Position numbers and translations under genes: made by a program. A stretch of DNA of 64,000 nt from an uncultured Flavobacterium sp. (GTDB lineage: Bacteria; Bacteroidota; Bacteroidia; Flavobacteriales; Flavobacteriaceae), in the NCBI RefSeq assembly GCF_946481155.1, contig NZ_CAMLMK010000001.1:1-64000 (forward strand), written 5' to 3'. Below the pieces are notes generated by a model. It ran no database searches, was not told the DNA's origin, and was given only the letters and a program-made list of their open reading frames with translations. Below, piece by piece: positions 26,183 to 34,933 of the stretch. Position 1 is the stretch's first letter; each line of letters opens with the position of its first letter.

Positions 26183-26998
26183 TTAGAGCTTGTTTTTACC
26201 GAATGAATATCCCAGCGCCTTTTCGATTTTCTCACTCGAAATGAGTTTGCCGAAGGAAGGCTTATCGGATGCAAATTTAGGTATTGCCAGATTCATATCG
26301 GCAGCTTTTTTGTGATAAAATTCCTGTCTTGTCGGATGGTACGGAGCCACAGCATTATAGGTTTCACCCCAAGCTTCTTCTGCTATAATTTTTAGGATGA
26401 TTCCGATGCAGTCTTCCTGATGAATTATATTTACGGGAGCTTCAGGGTTGGCAAGGTTGTCTCTTCCGGCTAATTGTTTTATCGGATGCCGGTCGGGGCC
26501 GATGAGTCCGCCAAAACGAACAATCGTGGTCCGAAAGTTCGAATTGTCCTGCAGTAGTTTTTCTGCTTCAAAAAGCTGTTTTCCGCTTTCGGTATCCGGA
26601 ACGGGAATACTGCCTTCGTTCACGTTGGAATTATCATCGGGATAAACTGAAGTTGAGCTTACGAATAGTACTTTTTTGACCGGCGCTTTTTCAATGTGCG
26701 GAATCAGGCGCGCTATTTTTGCTGTAAAATTTTCTTTATTTTCTCCGCGTAATTTGGGCGGGATGTCAATTATTAAAATTTCAGAATTTTCTAAAAAGCG
26801 GATGATGTCGCCGGCGATTTCTTTTTCGGATAAAGCAACCAAAAACGGTCGAATTCCTTTGGCTTCCAAAAGAGCAATTTTTTCCGGGGAAGTTGTTGAG
26901 CCTTTTACGGCATGGCCTTCTTTAAGTAAGGCTGCTGCTAAGGGTAATCCCAACCAGCCACAGCCTAAAATGGCTATTGTGTTTAATTTTTCAGGCAT
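26183..26998 (-). CDS. NAD(P)-dependent epimerase/dehydratase-like protein (YeeZ type)
   Basis: 271 residues. The extended-SDR Rossmann motif appears as ILGCGWLGLPLA (residues 9-20), a variant of GxxGxxG that is typical of the YeeZ group. It has the VSSTSVYPDD segment but the classical YxxxK appears changed (GKQLFEAEKLL), so epimerase activity is uncertain. It probably binds NAD(P). It ends 43 bp before the EamA start and begins immediately next to the stop of the Zn-ribbon gene (26999), so these genes form an operon. Confidence 0.8.
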   Translation of the reverse strand: MPEKLNTIAILGCGWLGLPLAAALLKEGHAVKGSTTSPEKIALLEAKGIRPFLVALSEKEIAGDIIRFLENSEILIIDIPPKLRGENKENFTAKIARLIPHIEKAPVKKVLFVSSTSVYPDDNSNVNEGSIPVPDTESGKQLFEAEKLLQDNSNFRTTIVRFGGLIGPDRHPIKQLAGRDNLANPEAPVNIIHQEDCIGIILKIIAEEAWGETYNAVAPYHPTRQEFYHKKAADMNLAIPKFASDKPSFGKLISSEKIEKALGYSFGKNKL

Positions 26999-27346
26999 CT
27001 AATGGTCTTTTTTTACCAATACAAATCCGTCATTCTCTATAGCCATATAACCTTGATCGTATAGGAAATAATAGGTGTTTCCGGTTTTTGTCTGATAAAT
27101 GGAAGTGAAGAACTCAAAATCAAAGCCTTTCCCGAACAGTTTGGTACGCGTGGTTCTGGATTTTCCTTCCGGATTGAGTTCCGATAAGATTCTGTAATTC
27201 TTCCGGAGTTTATTGTTTACATTACGCATTAGGTTCGTACTGTCCTTGTTCCTTTTATTGTTGTGCGCGTTGCGGCACCCGTCACTGCAAAATTTCTTAT
27301 CCTCGCGCCCGATGATTTTTTCATCGCATTCCAAACACGTTTTCAT
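26999..27346 (-). CDS. Small Zn-ribbon hypothetical protein
   Basis: 115 residues. The N-terminus has a four-cysteine/His ribbon (C4, C7, C20, C24 in CLECDEK...KFCSDGCRNAHN), like the DUF2116-type zinc ribbons. A basic central helix follows (KRNKDS, VNNKLRKNYRIL), then a beta-rich C-terminus with several tyrosines. The function is unknown; nucleic acid or protein binding is plausible. It lies 3 bp after the thiol transferase gene and directly before the epimerase. Confidence 0.7.
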   Translation of the reverse strand: MKTCLECDEKIIGREDKKFCSDGCRNAHNNKRNKDSTNLMRNVNNKLRKNYRILSELNPEGKSRTTRTKLFGKGFDFEFFTSIYQTKTGNTYYFLYDQGYMAIENDGFVLVKKDH

Positions 27347-27349
27347 TGG

Positions 27350-27901
27350 CTACAAATTAAAATTCCCTTCGTACGATAATGCCTGCTCGATATGCGCCAA
27401 ATGATGGTTGCAGTGCCAGGCATACATGCCTAAACTTTCCTTAAGGGTAAAAAGCCTTTGATGCTCCGGATGAATATAGATTTTCTCCCACTGTTTTGCA
27501 TCAAGCTGTGCCATAAGTTGCGACCAGCGTTCGTGTACGCCTTCAATGATTTTCAGGGAAGCTTCGAGGTTATCATTGGTATCGTCAGGATGTTCAGCCC
27601 ACAGCGCTTCTTCGTATGGACGAATGACCGGGGTGTCTTCGGTTAAGGTGAGTTTGAAACGGATAATCGCATTCATATGGCTATCGGCCAAATGATGTAC
27701 TACCTGTTTTATTTTCCAGCCTTGCGGACGGTATCTCCAATTCAATTGTGTTGCAGAAAGTCCTTCCAGCGTTTCTTTCAGCCGCTGCGGAAAGTTTTTG
27801 ATGGTCGCTTGCCATTCTTTAAGGTTTGTAGCGTCAATTTCAGTCGGACAATTAAAACGTCCGATGGGAAATTTATAGCGCTCCAGCTCTTTTTCTTCCA
27901 T
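27350..27901 (-). CDS. YfiT/BstA-type bacillithiol S-transferase (DinB superfamily)
   Basis: A 183-residue four-helix DinB-fold protein with the metal-binding histidines HH(69-70) in VVHHLADSHMN, and H163 and H167 in YAWHCNHHLAHI. Length, starting region (YKFPIGRF) and the histidine pattern match YfiT proteins, which are Zn/Ni-dependent transferases that conjugate bacillithiol to electrophiles. This function is inferred from the family, and agrees with the bacilliredoxin at 9942-10352. It is co-transcribed with the GNAT-nitrilase fusion upstream (1 bp). Confidence 0.88.
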   Translation of the reverse strand: MEEKELERYKFPIGRFNCPTEIDATNLKEWQATIKNFPQRLKETLEGLSATQLNWRYRPQGWKIKQVVHHLADSHMNAIIRFKLTLTEDTPVIRPYEEALWAEHPDDTNDNLEASLKIIEGVHERWSQLMAQLDAKQWEKIYIHPEHQRLFTLKESLGMYAWHCNHHLAHIEQALSYEGNFNL

Positions 27902-27902
27902 T

Positions 27903-29414
27903 TTATTTTAATTTTTTCAATTCGTATAAATCAAATCGTCGGTCTTTCATCGTTCTTACGCTGCCGTGTTCGTGTAACTCTTTCAGCAGGTTTAAATCGA
28001 CGTCAACAATTAAAGTCATTTCTGTATTTGGGGTTGCTTCGGCCCGAATGCCATTGCTCGGAAAGGCAAAATCCGAAGGAGTAAAAACGGCGGCCTGCGC
28101 ATATTGGATATCCATGTTGTTCACTTTCGGCAAGTTTCCGACACAACCGGCGATTGCTACATAACATTCGTTTTCGATCGCGCGTGCCTGTGCACAATGT
28201 TTTACGCGGGTATAACCGTTTTGGGTGTCTGTCAGAAAGGGAACAAACAGGATGTTCATGCCTTCGTCGGCCATTATTCGTATTTGCTCCGGAAACTCCA
28301 CGTCATAACAGATTACGATGCCAATTTTCCCACAGTCGGTGTCAAAAGACTGAATTTTGTTGCCTCCTGTAATACCCCAGTGGAAGATCTCATTGGGAGT
28401 AATATGGATTTTGCTGTACATTTCATGGGTTCCGTCCCTGCGGCAAAGAAATCCCGTATTGTAAACATGATTTCCTTCCTGAAAAGGCATGCTTCCGGTA
28501 ATGATATTGATGTTGTAGGAAATCGCAAACTCCTGAAATTTGGCTTTAATTGATTCGGTGTATTTTGCTAATTCCTTAATGGCTTCCGCTTCCGTGAGAT
28601 CATTGTAATCCGCCATAAGCGGTGCGGCGAATAATTCCGGAAATAAGGCAAAATCGCTGCCATAGCCCGAAACGGCATCAATAAAAAATTCAGCCTGTTC
28701 GAATAAGGCTTCGAGGTTTTTTAAGGATCGCATCTGCCACTGAATCAGCCCTAGCCGGATAACGCTTTTTGTCAGATTGATTAACTTCGGACTATCATCG
28801 TAGTAAATATTGTTCCATTCCAGCAAAACGGCATATTCCTGGGATTTTGCATCGCCTTCGAGGTAATTTTTCAGAATGCGCTCTTCATGAAAATTATTGC
28901 TCAGCTGAAAGGTCAGTACCGGATCGTAAATTTCTTTTTTCTTTACTTTCTCGATATACTGGCGCGGAGTCAATTCATCCGAATATTTGCTATACATTGG
29001 AATTCTGCCGGCAAAAACTATAGATTTTAAATTGAGCTGTTCGCAAAGTTCCTTCCTGGCATCGTAAAGCCTTCTGCCGAGTCGCATGCCTCTGTATTTT
29101 GGGTGTATAAAAACATCGATGCCATATAAAATATCGCCTGTCGGAGTGTGTGTCGAAAAAGTAAAATTTCCTGTGATTTCCGTGTAGGTGTGGATTTTAT
29201 AAGCCGATTTTTCAGGTACGATGATGGACAATGCCGAGCCTACAACCACATCGTCTGCAAGAATTACGAGCTGCCCCTCGGGAAATAAAGACAATAATTT
29301 CTCAATATGATGCTCGTCCCAATAGGAATTGTCCAATTCTGGATAAGACTTCATCATTGAACTTTTCAATTGCTTGTAATCGTCAATCTGCAAATTTCTT
29401 AATTCCACTTTCAT
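27903..29414 (-). CDS. GNAT acetyltransferase-carbon-nitrogen hydrolase fusion
   Basis: 503 residues. Residues about 1-165 form a GNAT domain with an acetyl-CoA loop (KYRGMRLGRRLYDAR, about 106-120). Residues about 215-500 form a nitrilase-superfamily domain with the Glu-Lys-Cys triad E260 (LFPELF), K335 (YSKIH) and C369 (IVICYDVEFPE). This fixed pairing occurs in many bacteria, where the natural substrates are not established. One could imagine transfer of an acyl group and amide hydrolysis on the same molecule. It is first in a minus-strand operon of at least five genes. Confidence 0.93.
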   Translation of the reverse strand: MKVELRNLQIDDYKQLKSSMMKSYPELDNSYWDEHHIEKLLSLFPEGQLVILADDVVVGSALSIIVPEKSAYKIHTYTEITGNFTFSTHTPTGDILYGIDVFIHPKYRGMRLGRRLYDARKELCEQLNLKSIVFAGRIPMYSKYSDELTPRQYIEKVKKKEIYDPVLTFQLSNNFHEERILKNYLEGDAKSQEYAVLLEWNNIYYDDSPKLINLTKSVIRLGLIQWQMRSLKNLEALFEQAEFFIDAVSGYGSDFALFPELFAAPLMADYNDLTEAEAIKELAKYTESIKAKFQEFAISYNINIITGSMPFQEGNHVYNTGFLCRRDGTHEMYSKIHITPNEIFHWGITGGNKIQSFDTDCGKIGIVICYDVEFPEQIRIMADEGMNILFVPFLTDTQNGYTRVKHCAQARAIENECYVAIAGCVGNLPKVNNMDIQYAQAAVFTPSDFAFPSNGIRAEATPNTEMTLIVDVDLNLLKELHEHGSVRTMKDRRFDLYELKKLK

Positions 29415-29437
29415 AGCGCAGGATTTATTCAGACTAT

Positions 29438-29466
29438 CAAATATAAGAAAAATATTTCATTACAAA
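29438..29466 (-). promoter_or_regulatory. Bacteroidota-type promoter of the GNAT-nitrilase operon
   Basis: On the minus strand TTTG (29466-29463), a 17-bp spacer and TATATTTG (29445-29438), 24 bp before the ATG. The -33 element falls within the first of the TTACAAACG repeats. Confidence 0.5.
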
Positions 29467-29510
29467 CGGTTACAAACGATTACATTCGAAAGTAAACGAT
29501 TTACAACCGA
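29460..29510. promoter_or_regulatory. Phased TTAC repeats and near-palindrome between GNAT-nitrilase and ssb
   Basis: TTACAAACG occurs at 29460 and 29470 and a TTACATTCG variant at 29480, a 10-bp phase. The last repeat is part of a near-perfect palindrome TTAC-A-TTCGAA-A-GTAA (29480-29495). TTTACAACCG follows at 29500. It looks like a cluster of protein binding sites in a divergent promoter region, but no known regulator can be assigned. Confidence 0.4.
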
Positions 29511-29610
29511 ATAAAATTTTCGGCCCTTCACATCTTTGCCCTGTCGGAATCAAATACTATTCGGCACGAACAAAATCATTTTTAACACAAACATTTAAAT
29601 TTTACACGCC

Positions 29611-29934
29611 ATGAAAAACAGAGTACAATTAATCGGCAACGTTGGGCAGGAGCCTGAAGTAAAAACAGTTAACGGAGACAGGAAAGTAGCCAATTTCACT
29701 ATTGCTACCAATGATCATTACTTTAACGAAAAAGGGGATAAAGTCGAGCAGACCGAATGGCACCGGGTGACCGCCTGGGGGAAAACAGCTGAAATTATCG
29801 AAAAATTTGTGGCCAAAGGAAAGGAAATCGGGATCGAAGGTAAGCTGACCCATCGAAGCTATGACGATAAAGAAGGCATCAAGCGATATGTTACGGAGAT
29901 TGTAGCAAATGAAGTGTTGCTTTTAGGCAAATAG
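29611..29934 (+). CDS. ssb: Single-stranded DNA-binding protein, short form
   Basis: A 107-residue protein that consists only of the SSB OB fold: KNRVQLIGNVGQEPE start, the FTIATND strand, the TEWHRVTAWGKTAE segment and a last strand ending EVLLLGK. The usual Gln/Gly-rich linker and acidic C-terminal tip (DDxxPF type), which bring repair proteins to ssDNA, are absent. It is thus probably an accessory SSB rather than the main replication SSB, which I would expect elsewhere in the genome. An HRDC-domain gene follows after 4 bp. Confidence 0.92.
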   Translation: MKNRVQLIGNVGQEPEVKTVNGDRKVANFTIATNDHYFNEKGDKVEQTEWHRVTAWGKTAEIIEKFVAKGKEIGIEGKLTHRSYDDKEGIKRYVTEIVANEVLLLGK

Positions 29935-29938
29935 GCTT

Positions 29939-30373
29939 ATGAACATTCAGTTATTTGCTGTCAGAATTGCTGCTGCGCATTGTGAAGCAGATCAGCAAAA
30001 GCTAAACGATTTTCTGCGACATATACATTTTGTGAAATCGGAAGCGCATTTTGTGGAATCCGAGGAGCATTGGTCAGTTTTACTTTATTATGAAAATAAG
30101 AAAGCAGTAAAAGAAGTCATAACGGACATCTTACAGGAATCTGATTTAACGCCTGGAGCTTTATATGTCTTAGAATGTCTAAAGGAATGGCGAATGGAAA
30201 AGGCAAATGCTTTGAATATTCCTAAATTTATGATTTGCCATAATTCGGAGTTGCTGCAAATTGCCTTTCATCATCCGAAAGATATTGATGGACTGATGAA
30301 AATAAAAGGCTTCGGAGAGAAGAAAGCCGGAAAATATGGGGATGACATTATTTCCGTTTTGAACGCAGTTTGA
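29939..30373 (+). CDS. HRDC-domain protein
   Basis: 144 residues. The C-terminal half (about residues 78-144) is an HRDC domain with the pattern LKEWRMEKANALNIP...MKIKGFGEKKAGKYG, as in RecQ helicases and RNase D. The first about 75 residues do not resemble a family known to me; they look alpha/beta. There is no helicase or nuclease domain. HRDC domains bind ssDNA or Holliday junctions, and co-transcription with an SSB (4 bp) suggests a role in DNA repair or recombination. Confidence 0.82.
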   Translation: MNIQLFAVRIAAAHCEADQQKLNDFLRHIHFVKSEAHFVESEEHWSVLLYYENKKAVKEVITDILQESDLTPGALYVLECLKEWRMEKANALNIPKFMICHNSELLQIAFHHPKDIDGLMKIKGFGEKKAGKYGDDIISVLNAV

Positions 30374-30381
30374 TGCTTGGG

Positions 30382-30413
30382 AAAACCATCGGTGTTGGCC
30401 GATGGTTTTTTTT
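30382..30413 (+). terminator. Terminator between the HRDC gene and the convergent deacetylase gene
   Basis: Perfect 11-base arms AAAACCATCGG and CCGATGGTTTT with a 6-base loop, T run to 30413; A-rich on the left as well, so it may be bidirectional. Confidence 0.85.
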
Positions 30414-31314
30414 AATGGTACAGATCCGCTGCAACGCGGTAGGTATTAGCATGTGCTTCGATGATTGTTTTAATTTCGGGAGAATAACCACCACCCATGC
30501 TTATCTGTACTGGGATTTCATGTTTTTTACACAGTGATAATACCATTTCGTCACGGCTTTTGCAACCTTCGAGTGTACAGCTGAGTTTTCCCAATTTATC
30601 TGATGCCAGAATATCTACACCACTAAGGTAGAAAATAAAATCCGGTTTTTGTGTTTCGATGAGGTAAGGCAAAGTGTTGCGCAGGATTTCCAGGAACTTC
30701 TCGTCGTTGGTATTATCGTGCAGTTCGATGTCCAGATCAGAATGCTCTTTCTTAAACGGATAATTGGATTTTCCGTGCATTGAAAACGTGAAAACAGCGT
30801 TGTTGTTTTGGAAAATTTCTGCAGTTCCGTTGCCCTGATGCACATCTAAATCGACAATAAGGATTTTTTTGGACAATCGTTTGTTCAGCAAATATTGCGC
30901 GCCTATCGCTTGATCATTAAGTAAGCAAAAAGCTTCGCCTCTGTCGGAGTAAGCATGATGCGTTCCGCCGGCAATGTTGAAGGCAATCCCCGTTTGCAAT
31001 GCCTTTTCCGAACCTAAAATTGTGCCTTGTGCGAGACGCAATTCTCTTTCTACCAATTCGGCCGAAAGCGGGAAACCGATTTTGCGAACCGCTCTGGGAT
31101 CTAAGGTCAGTTTAATCAGGTTCTTGGCATGCTCTTTTGTATGGACCGCCAAAATATGCTTTATATCCGGTAATCCTGGTTCGAAAAAAGCGCTGGACGA
31201 AACAATACCTTCATGTAAAAGCTGCTGAGGCAATAATTCATATTTGAGCATAGGGAAACGATGCCCTTCCGGCAACGGATGTTTGTAAATCGGATGATAG
31301 GCAATCGGAAACAT
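30412..31314 (-). CDS. HDAC-family deacetylase (AcuC/polyamine deacetylase-like)
   Basis: 300 residues with the arginase/deacetylase fold. Motifs are GGTHHAYSDRGEAFCLLND (active-site His pair and Asn), the zinc-binding DLDVHQGNGTAE segment (Asp and His), and the late SGVDILASDKLGKL with the third zinc ligand. Bacterial members deacetylate acetyl-CoA synthetase, polyamines or unknown amides. The stop at 30412 overlaps the terminator. The upstream CAT-like acetyltransferase ends directly at this gene's start (0 bp), so the pair may act on a common substrate; this is inference. Confidence 0.9.
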   Translation of the reverse strand: MFPIAYHPIYKHPLPEGHRFPMLKYELLPQQLLHEGIVSSSAFFEPGLPDIKHILAVHTKEHAKNLIKLTLDPRAVRKIGFPLSAELVERELRLAQGTILGSEKALQTGIAFNIAGGTHHAYSDRGEAFCLLNDQAIGAQYLLNKRLSKKILIVDLDVHQGNGTAEIFQNNNAVFTFSMHGKSNYPFKKEHSDLDIELHDNTNDEKFLEILRNTLPYLIETQKPDFIFYLSGVDILASDKLGKLSCTLEGCKSRDEMVLSLCKKHEIPVQISMGGGYSPEIKTIIEAHANTYRVAADLYH

Positions 31315-31944
31315 CTACAAATCCATCAGCTTTTGGAATTCTTCCAAAAATAGGCTCACATGATAGCCGTCCATTAATCCGTGGTGCACGTGAACCGACA
31401 TCGTCATGGTTTTCTTTCCGTTTTCTTCCGTCATTTTGCCGAAAGAAATCTTTGGACAGCTGTCGGCAAATGTAAAACTTCGGGAATGCGAAACGGAAGT
31501 GAAATTTATCCAGGGAACAGATGAAAAGTGGATCAGGTTATGATCTTTAGTGAAATCGCGTGTGAAAAGTCCGCTGGTGTTTTTAACCCTTTCGATCTCT
31601 GTCGTAGCATGTTCATTGAAAGTTTTCAAATCATCGAAATATTGCATCAGAGAAAACCCGAAAGTGGTATCGTCGCGCATAATCGTTGAAGATACATTGA
31701 TAGAATCGTATACGATAACTTCACCGTCTACAATACGGTATCGGAAATTCTCAATGGCATTTGCTGCCGCCAGAGTTTTGTGCAGGTAAAAAATAAAAAA
31801 GGAAATTCCGTTTTGTTTTGCCGTTTCGTAGGCTTTCGTACAGTCAATAGTCAAGGTGAACCCGAAAAAAGGCTCTTCGAACTGGCAGAAAAACTCAAAA
31901 TGTGATTTTCGGTTCCAGTTGGCTATGTCTAGTTTATGTTTCAC
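31315..31944 (-). CDS. Chloramphenicol acetyltransferase-like protein
   Basis: 209 residues of the CatA trimer fold with the catalytic HHGLMDG motif (HHxxxDG, about residues 187-193) close to the C-terminus, and WNRKSHFEFF near the N-terminus as in true CATs. Substitutions elsewhere make its substrate uncertain, and chromosomal CAT-like proteins in Bacteroidota often do not confer resistance, so I do not call it a resistance gene. The start overlaps the HAD gene by 4 bp, and the stop meets the deacetylase start. Confidence 0.85.
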   Translation of the reverse strand: MKHKLDIANWNRKSHFEFFCQFEEPFFGFTLTIDCTKAYETAKQNGISFFIFYLHKTLAAANAIENFRYRIVDGEVIVYDSINVSSTIMRDDTTFGFSLMQYFDDLKTFNEHATTEIERVKNTSGLFTRDFTKDHNLIHFSSVPWINFTSVSHSRSFTFADSCPKISFGKMTEENGKKTMTMSVHVHHGLMDGYHVSLFLEEFQKLMDL

Positions 31945-32630
31945 TTTAAAATCAGGGGTAAAATATCGGTAATAGTGGTGACGGTATTGAATTTCGGGTG
32001 TTCCACTTTATGATCAATTTTCTCATGGGCCCATGTAGTATGAAACGGAATATGAACGGCATAACCGCCAATGCCTAAAACTGGTAATACGTCAGATTTA
32101 AGGGAATTTCCAATCATGAAGAATTCTTCGGGCTGGATCTCCAGACGTTTCAGCAAATCGTGATAGTCAGTTTCCTGTTTGTCGGACATCACCTCAATAT
32201 GGTGAAAATAATGTCCCAAACCGGAATTGTGCAGTTTTCTGCGCTGATCTAACAAATCGCCTTTTGTAGCTACCACTAATTTGTATTTTCCGTGCAAGGC
32301 TTGTAATGTTTCTTCGACTCCGTCCAATAATTCGATGGGTCTTTCCAAAAGTTCCTTTCCGTACTGCACGATCTTTTCAATAATTTCAATGCTGATGGTT
32401 TTGTCTGAAATTTTCATGGCGGCTTCAATCATGGAAAGGATATAGCCTTTTATGCCATAGCCATACAAAGGAAGATTGTCAATCTCTATACGGAATAATT
32501 CTTGCGACAATCCCTGAATAGACAAATAGTCCTCCATCAGGGCGCAGAATTTCTGTTCTGTTTCCTGGAAATACGGCTCATTTACAAAAAGCGTGTCGTC
32601 AGCGTCGAAAGCGATTACTTTTAGATTCAT
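31941..32630 (-). CDS. HAD-family hydrolase
   Basis: 229 residues. HAD motif I is AFDADDTLFVNE (catalytic D9 and D11), motif II/III are VVATKG and the lysine region around KQETDY, and motif IV is FFMIGNSLKSDVLPVLGIG with the acidic residue D. A helical cap domain (about 20-95) suggests a type I small-molecule phosphatase. It overlaps the CAT-like gene by 4 bp (ATGA-type coupling). The family and role beyond phosphatase are unknown. Confidence 0.87.
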   Translation of the reverse strand: MNLKVIAFDADDTLFVNEPYFQETEQKFCALMEDYLSIQGLSQELFRIEIDNLPLYGYGIKGYILSMIEAAMKISDKTISIEIIEKIVQYGKELLERPIELLDGVEETLQALHGKYKLVVATKGDLLDQRRKLHNSGLGHYFHHIEVMSDKQETDYHDLLKRLEIQPEEFFMIGNSLKSDVLPVLGIGGYAVHIPFHTTWAHEKIDHKVEHPKFNTVTTITDILPLILK

Positions 32631-32644
32631 GACTTTTGTATTTT

Positions 32645-32678
32645 AAAAAATCCTTTCCGATAGGAACCAGAAAGGATT
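32645..32678 (-). terminator. Terminator after metG
   Basis: On the minus strand, perfect 9-base arms AATCCTTTC and GAAAGGATT with a 12-base loop, then TTTTTT. It sits between the metG stop and the HAD start. Confidence 0.75.
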
Positions 32679-32693
32679 GGGTTGTTTTTGTTT

Positions 32694-34760
32694 TTAGCTA
32701 ATCATCGCGCCATTAATCACGCCTTCTGCATCAGGGTTTACGAAAACCAGTTTACCTTCTGCAGTATTGGATAGTAATAACATGCCTTCACTTTCCACGC
32801 CGCGCAAAGCTCTTGGTGCTAAGTTTACTAACACCGTAACGCGTTTCCCGATTACTTCTTCCGGGGTGAAATGTTCAGCGATTCCGGAAACTATCGTACG
32901 GACATCAATTCCGGTGTCAACTTTCAAGACTAAAAGCTTGTTGGCTTTCGGCATTTTTTCAGCTTCTATAATGGTTCCGATACGCAAGTCTACTTTAGCG
33001 AAATCTTCAAAGGTGATGATTTCTTTCTGAGGTTCTGCTTGGGCATTTTCGGCTTTGTTTGCCACTTTTGTTGCTTCCAATCGGTCGATTTGTTTTTGGA
33101 TTTCTTCGTCTTCTATTTTTGCGAATAATACTTCGGCTTTTTCTGTTTGGATTTGGTGGCCTGGCGTAAGCAATTCCGAAACAGTACTAATGTCGTTCCA
33201 TCCAAATTTGTTATCGAACTGTAAAATAGCTTTTAATTTCTTCGATGTAAAAGGCAGGAAAGGTTCTGCTAGAATGCTCAGGGCAGCCGTAATTTGTAGC
33301 GCGACGTACATTTGTGTCTTCACGCGCTCCGGATTGTCTTTATACGCTTTCCAAGGCTCTTCGTCGGCTAGATATTTGTTCCCTAATCGTCCTACATTCA
33401 TTAACTCATTTAAGGCTTCTCTAAATCTGTATCTTTCAATGGAGCTGGCGATTACTGCGGGATAGGCTTTTAATTCAGCTAAGGTTTGTTCGTCAATTTC
33501 TGTAAATTCATTAGGTTGCGGAATAACGCCGTTATAATATTTTTGCGTTAACACGGCCACACGATTAACAAAATTCCCTATGTTGTCTGCCAGTTCGTTA
33601 TTATTTCTCGCCTGAAAATCTTTCCAGGTGAAGTCGTTGTCTTTGGTTTCCGGAGCATTTGCAGTTAAGGCATAACGCAACACATCCTGTTTGCCCGGGA
33701 AGTCAACCAGATATTCATGCAGCCATACCGCCCAGTTTTTGGACGTTGAAAGTTTGTTGCCTTCGAGGTTCAGGAATTCGTTTGCCGGTACGTTATCCGG
33801 CATAATATAACTTCCTTCCGCTTTTAACATCGCAGGGAAAATGATGCAATGGAAAACGATATTGTCTTTTCCGATGAAATGCACCAGTTTTGTATCTTCC
33901 GATTTCCAGTACGGTTCCCAGTCTTTTCCTTCGCGGGCTGCCCATTCTTTGGTAGAAGAAATGTACCCGATAGGCGCGTCAAACCAAACATAGAGTTTTT
34001 TGCCTTCGGCACCTGCTACCGGCACGTCGATTCCCCAATCCAGGTCACGGGTGACTGCGCGTGGGCGTAAACCGTCTTCGAGCCAGGATTTTACCTGTCC
34101 GTATACATTCGGTTTCCAATCGTTTTTATGGCCTTCAAGAATCCATTCTCTTAGAAATGTATCATATTGATCTAAAGGTAAAAACCAGTGTTTCGTTGAT
34201 TTTAAGATCGGTTTTGTTCCGGTAATGGTCGATTTCGGATTGATTAAGTCGGTCGCATTTAAAGACGAGCCACATTTCTCGCATTGGTCGCCATAGGCTT
34301 CTTCATTGCCGCATTTCGGGCAGGTTCCCATTACGAAACGGTCGGCCAGGAACTGATCGGCTTTTTCGTCGTATAACTGATCGGTCGTTTCTTCAATAAA
34401 TTTTCCTTCTTCATACAGTTTTCTGAAAAACTCGGAAGCGGTGTCGTGATGAATCTTAGCCGATGTACGCGAATAATTATCGAAGGAGATTCCAAAATCT
34501 GAAAACGATTGACGAATGATCCCGTCATATTTGTCGATTACCTGCTGTGGCGTGATGCCTTCTTTTTTAGCTTTCATGGAAATAGCCACACCGTGTTCAT
34601 CGCTTCCGCAGATAAAAGCAACGTCTTTGCCCTGAAGGCGAAGGTAGCGCGCATAGATATCGGAAGGGACGTATACCCCGGCCAAATGACCAATGTGAAT
34701 GGGGCCGTTAGTGTAAGGTAAAGCGGCAGTTATCGTATATCTTTTCGGATCTTGTGTCAT
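32694..34760 (-). CDS. metG: Methionine--tRNA ligase
   Basis: 688 residues, the dimeric long form. The class I HIGH motif is in [10 protein letters not shown] (about residues 20-25), a four-cysteine zinc knuckle is seen at [18 protein letters not shown] (about 147-164), and the KMSKS loop is present as KLSTSK (about 337). A C-terminal EMAP/Trbp111-like tRNA-binding domain (about 585-688, starting [16 protein letters not shown]) completes it. Charges methionine to initiator and elongator tRNAs. A -7-like TATTTTTG lies at 34780-34787 on the minus strand. Confidence 0.97.
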   Translation of the reverse strand: MTQDPKRYTITAALPYTNGPIHIGHLAGVYVPSDIYARYLRLQGKDVAFICGSDEHGVAISMKAKKEGITPQQVIDKYDGIIRQSFSDFGISFDNYSRTSAKIHHDTASEFFRKLYEEGKFIEETTDQLYDEKADQFLADRFVMGTCPKCGNEEAYGDQCEKCGSSLNATDLINPKSTITGTKPILKSTKHWFLPLDQYDTFLREWILEGHKNDWKPNVYGQVKSWLEDGLRPRAVTRDLDWGIDVPVAGAEGKKLYVWFDAPIGYISSTKEWAAREGKDWEPYWKSEDTKLVHFIGKDNIVFHCIIFPAMLKAEGSYIMPDNVPANEFLNLEGNKLSTSKNWAVWLHEYLVDFPGKQDVLRYALTANAPETKDNDFTWKDFQARNNNELADNIGNFVNRVAVLTQKYYNGVIPQPNEFTEIDEQTLAELKAYPAVIASSIERYRFREALNELMNVGRLGNKYLADEEPWKAYKDNPERVKTQMYVALQITAALSILAEPFLPFTSKKLKAILQFDNKFGWNDISTVSELLTPGHQIQTEKAEVLFAKIEDEEIQKQIDRLEATKVANKAENAQAEPQKEIITFEDFAKVDLRIGTIIEAEKMPKANKLLVLKVDTGIDVRTIVSGIAEHFTPEEVIGKRVTVLVNLAPRALRGVESEGMLLLSNTAEGKLVFVNPDAEGVINGAMIS

Positions 34761-34879
34761 AAATTCGTCAATTTAAGTGCAAAAATAACTTTTTTAGCAC
34801 GAAATAGAAGATTGAAGAGCGTTAATTCATAAATTAAAAATATATTTTTCTTCGGATTTTCGTTACAAATTGTTATTTT

Positions 34880-34913
34880 TTTGTAGATTAGTACGGATTT
34901 TTCTCTAAATTTG
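34880..34913 (+). promoter_or_regulatory. Bacteroidota-type promoter of the S66 peptidase gene
   Basis: TTTG (34880-34883), a 22-bp spacer and TAAATTTG (34906-34913), 21 bp before the ATG. Confidence 0.5.
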
Positions 34914-34933
34914 TTAGAAGCGATTTCAAAATA

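Noticed and set aside
26140..26274. Longer N-terminus for the EamA transporter
   Set aside because: These 45 residues lie partly over the epimerase gene, are basic and non-membrane, and do not occur in the family.
31315..31944. CAT-like gene as an acquired antibiotic resistance gene
   Set aside because: No mobile element or base-composition change is nearby, the gene is tightly coupled to neighbours, and the CAT-like chromosomal group often lacks resistance activity.
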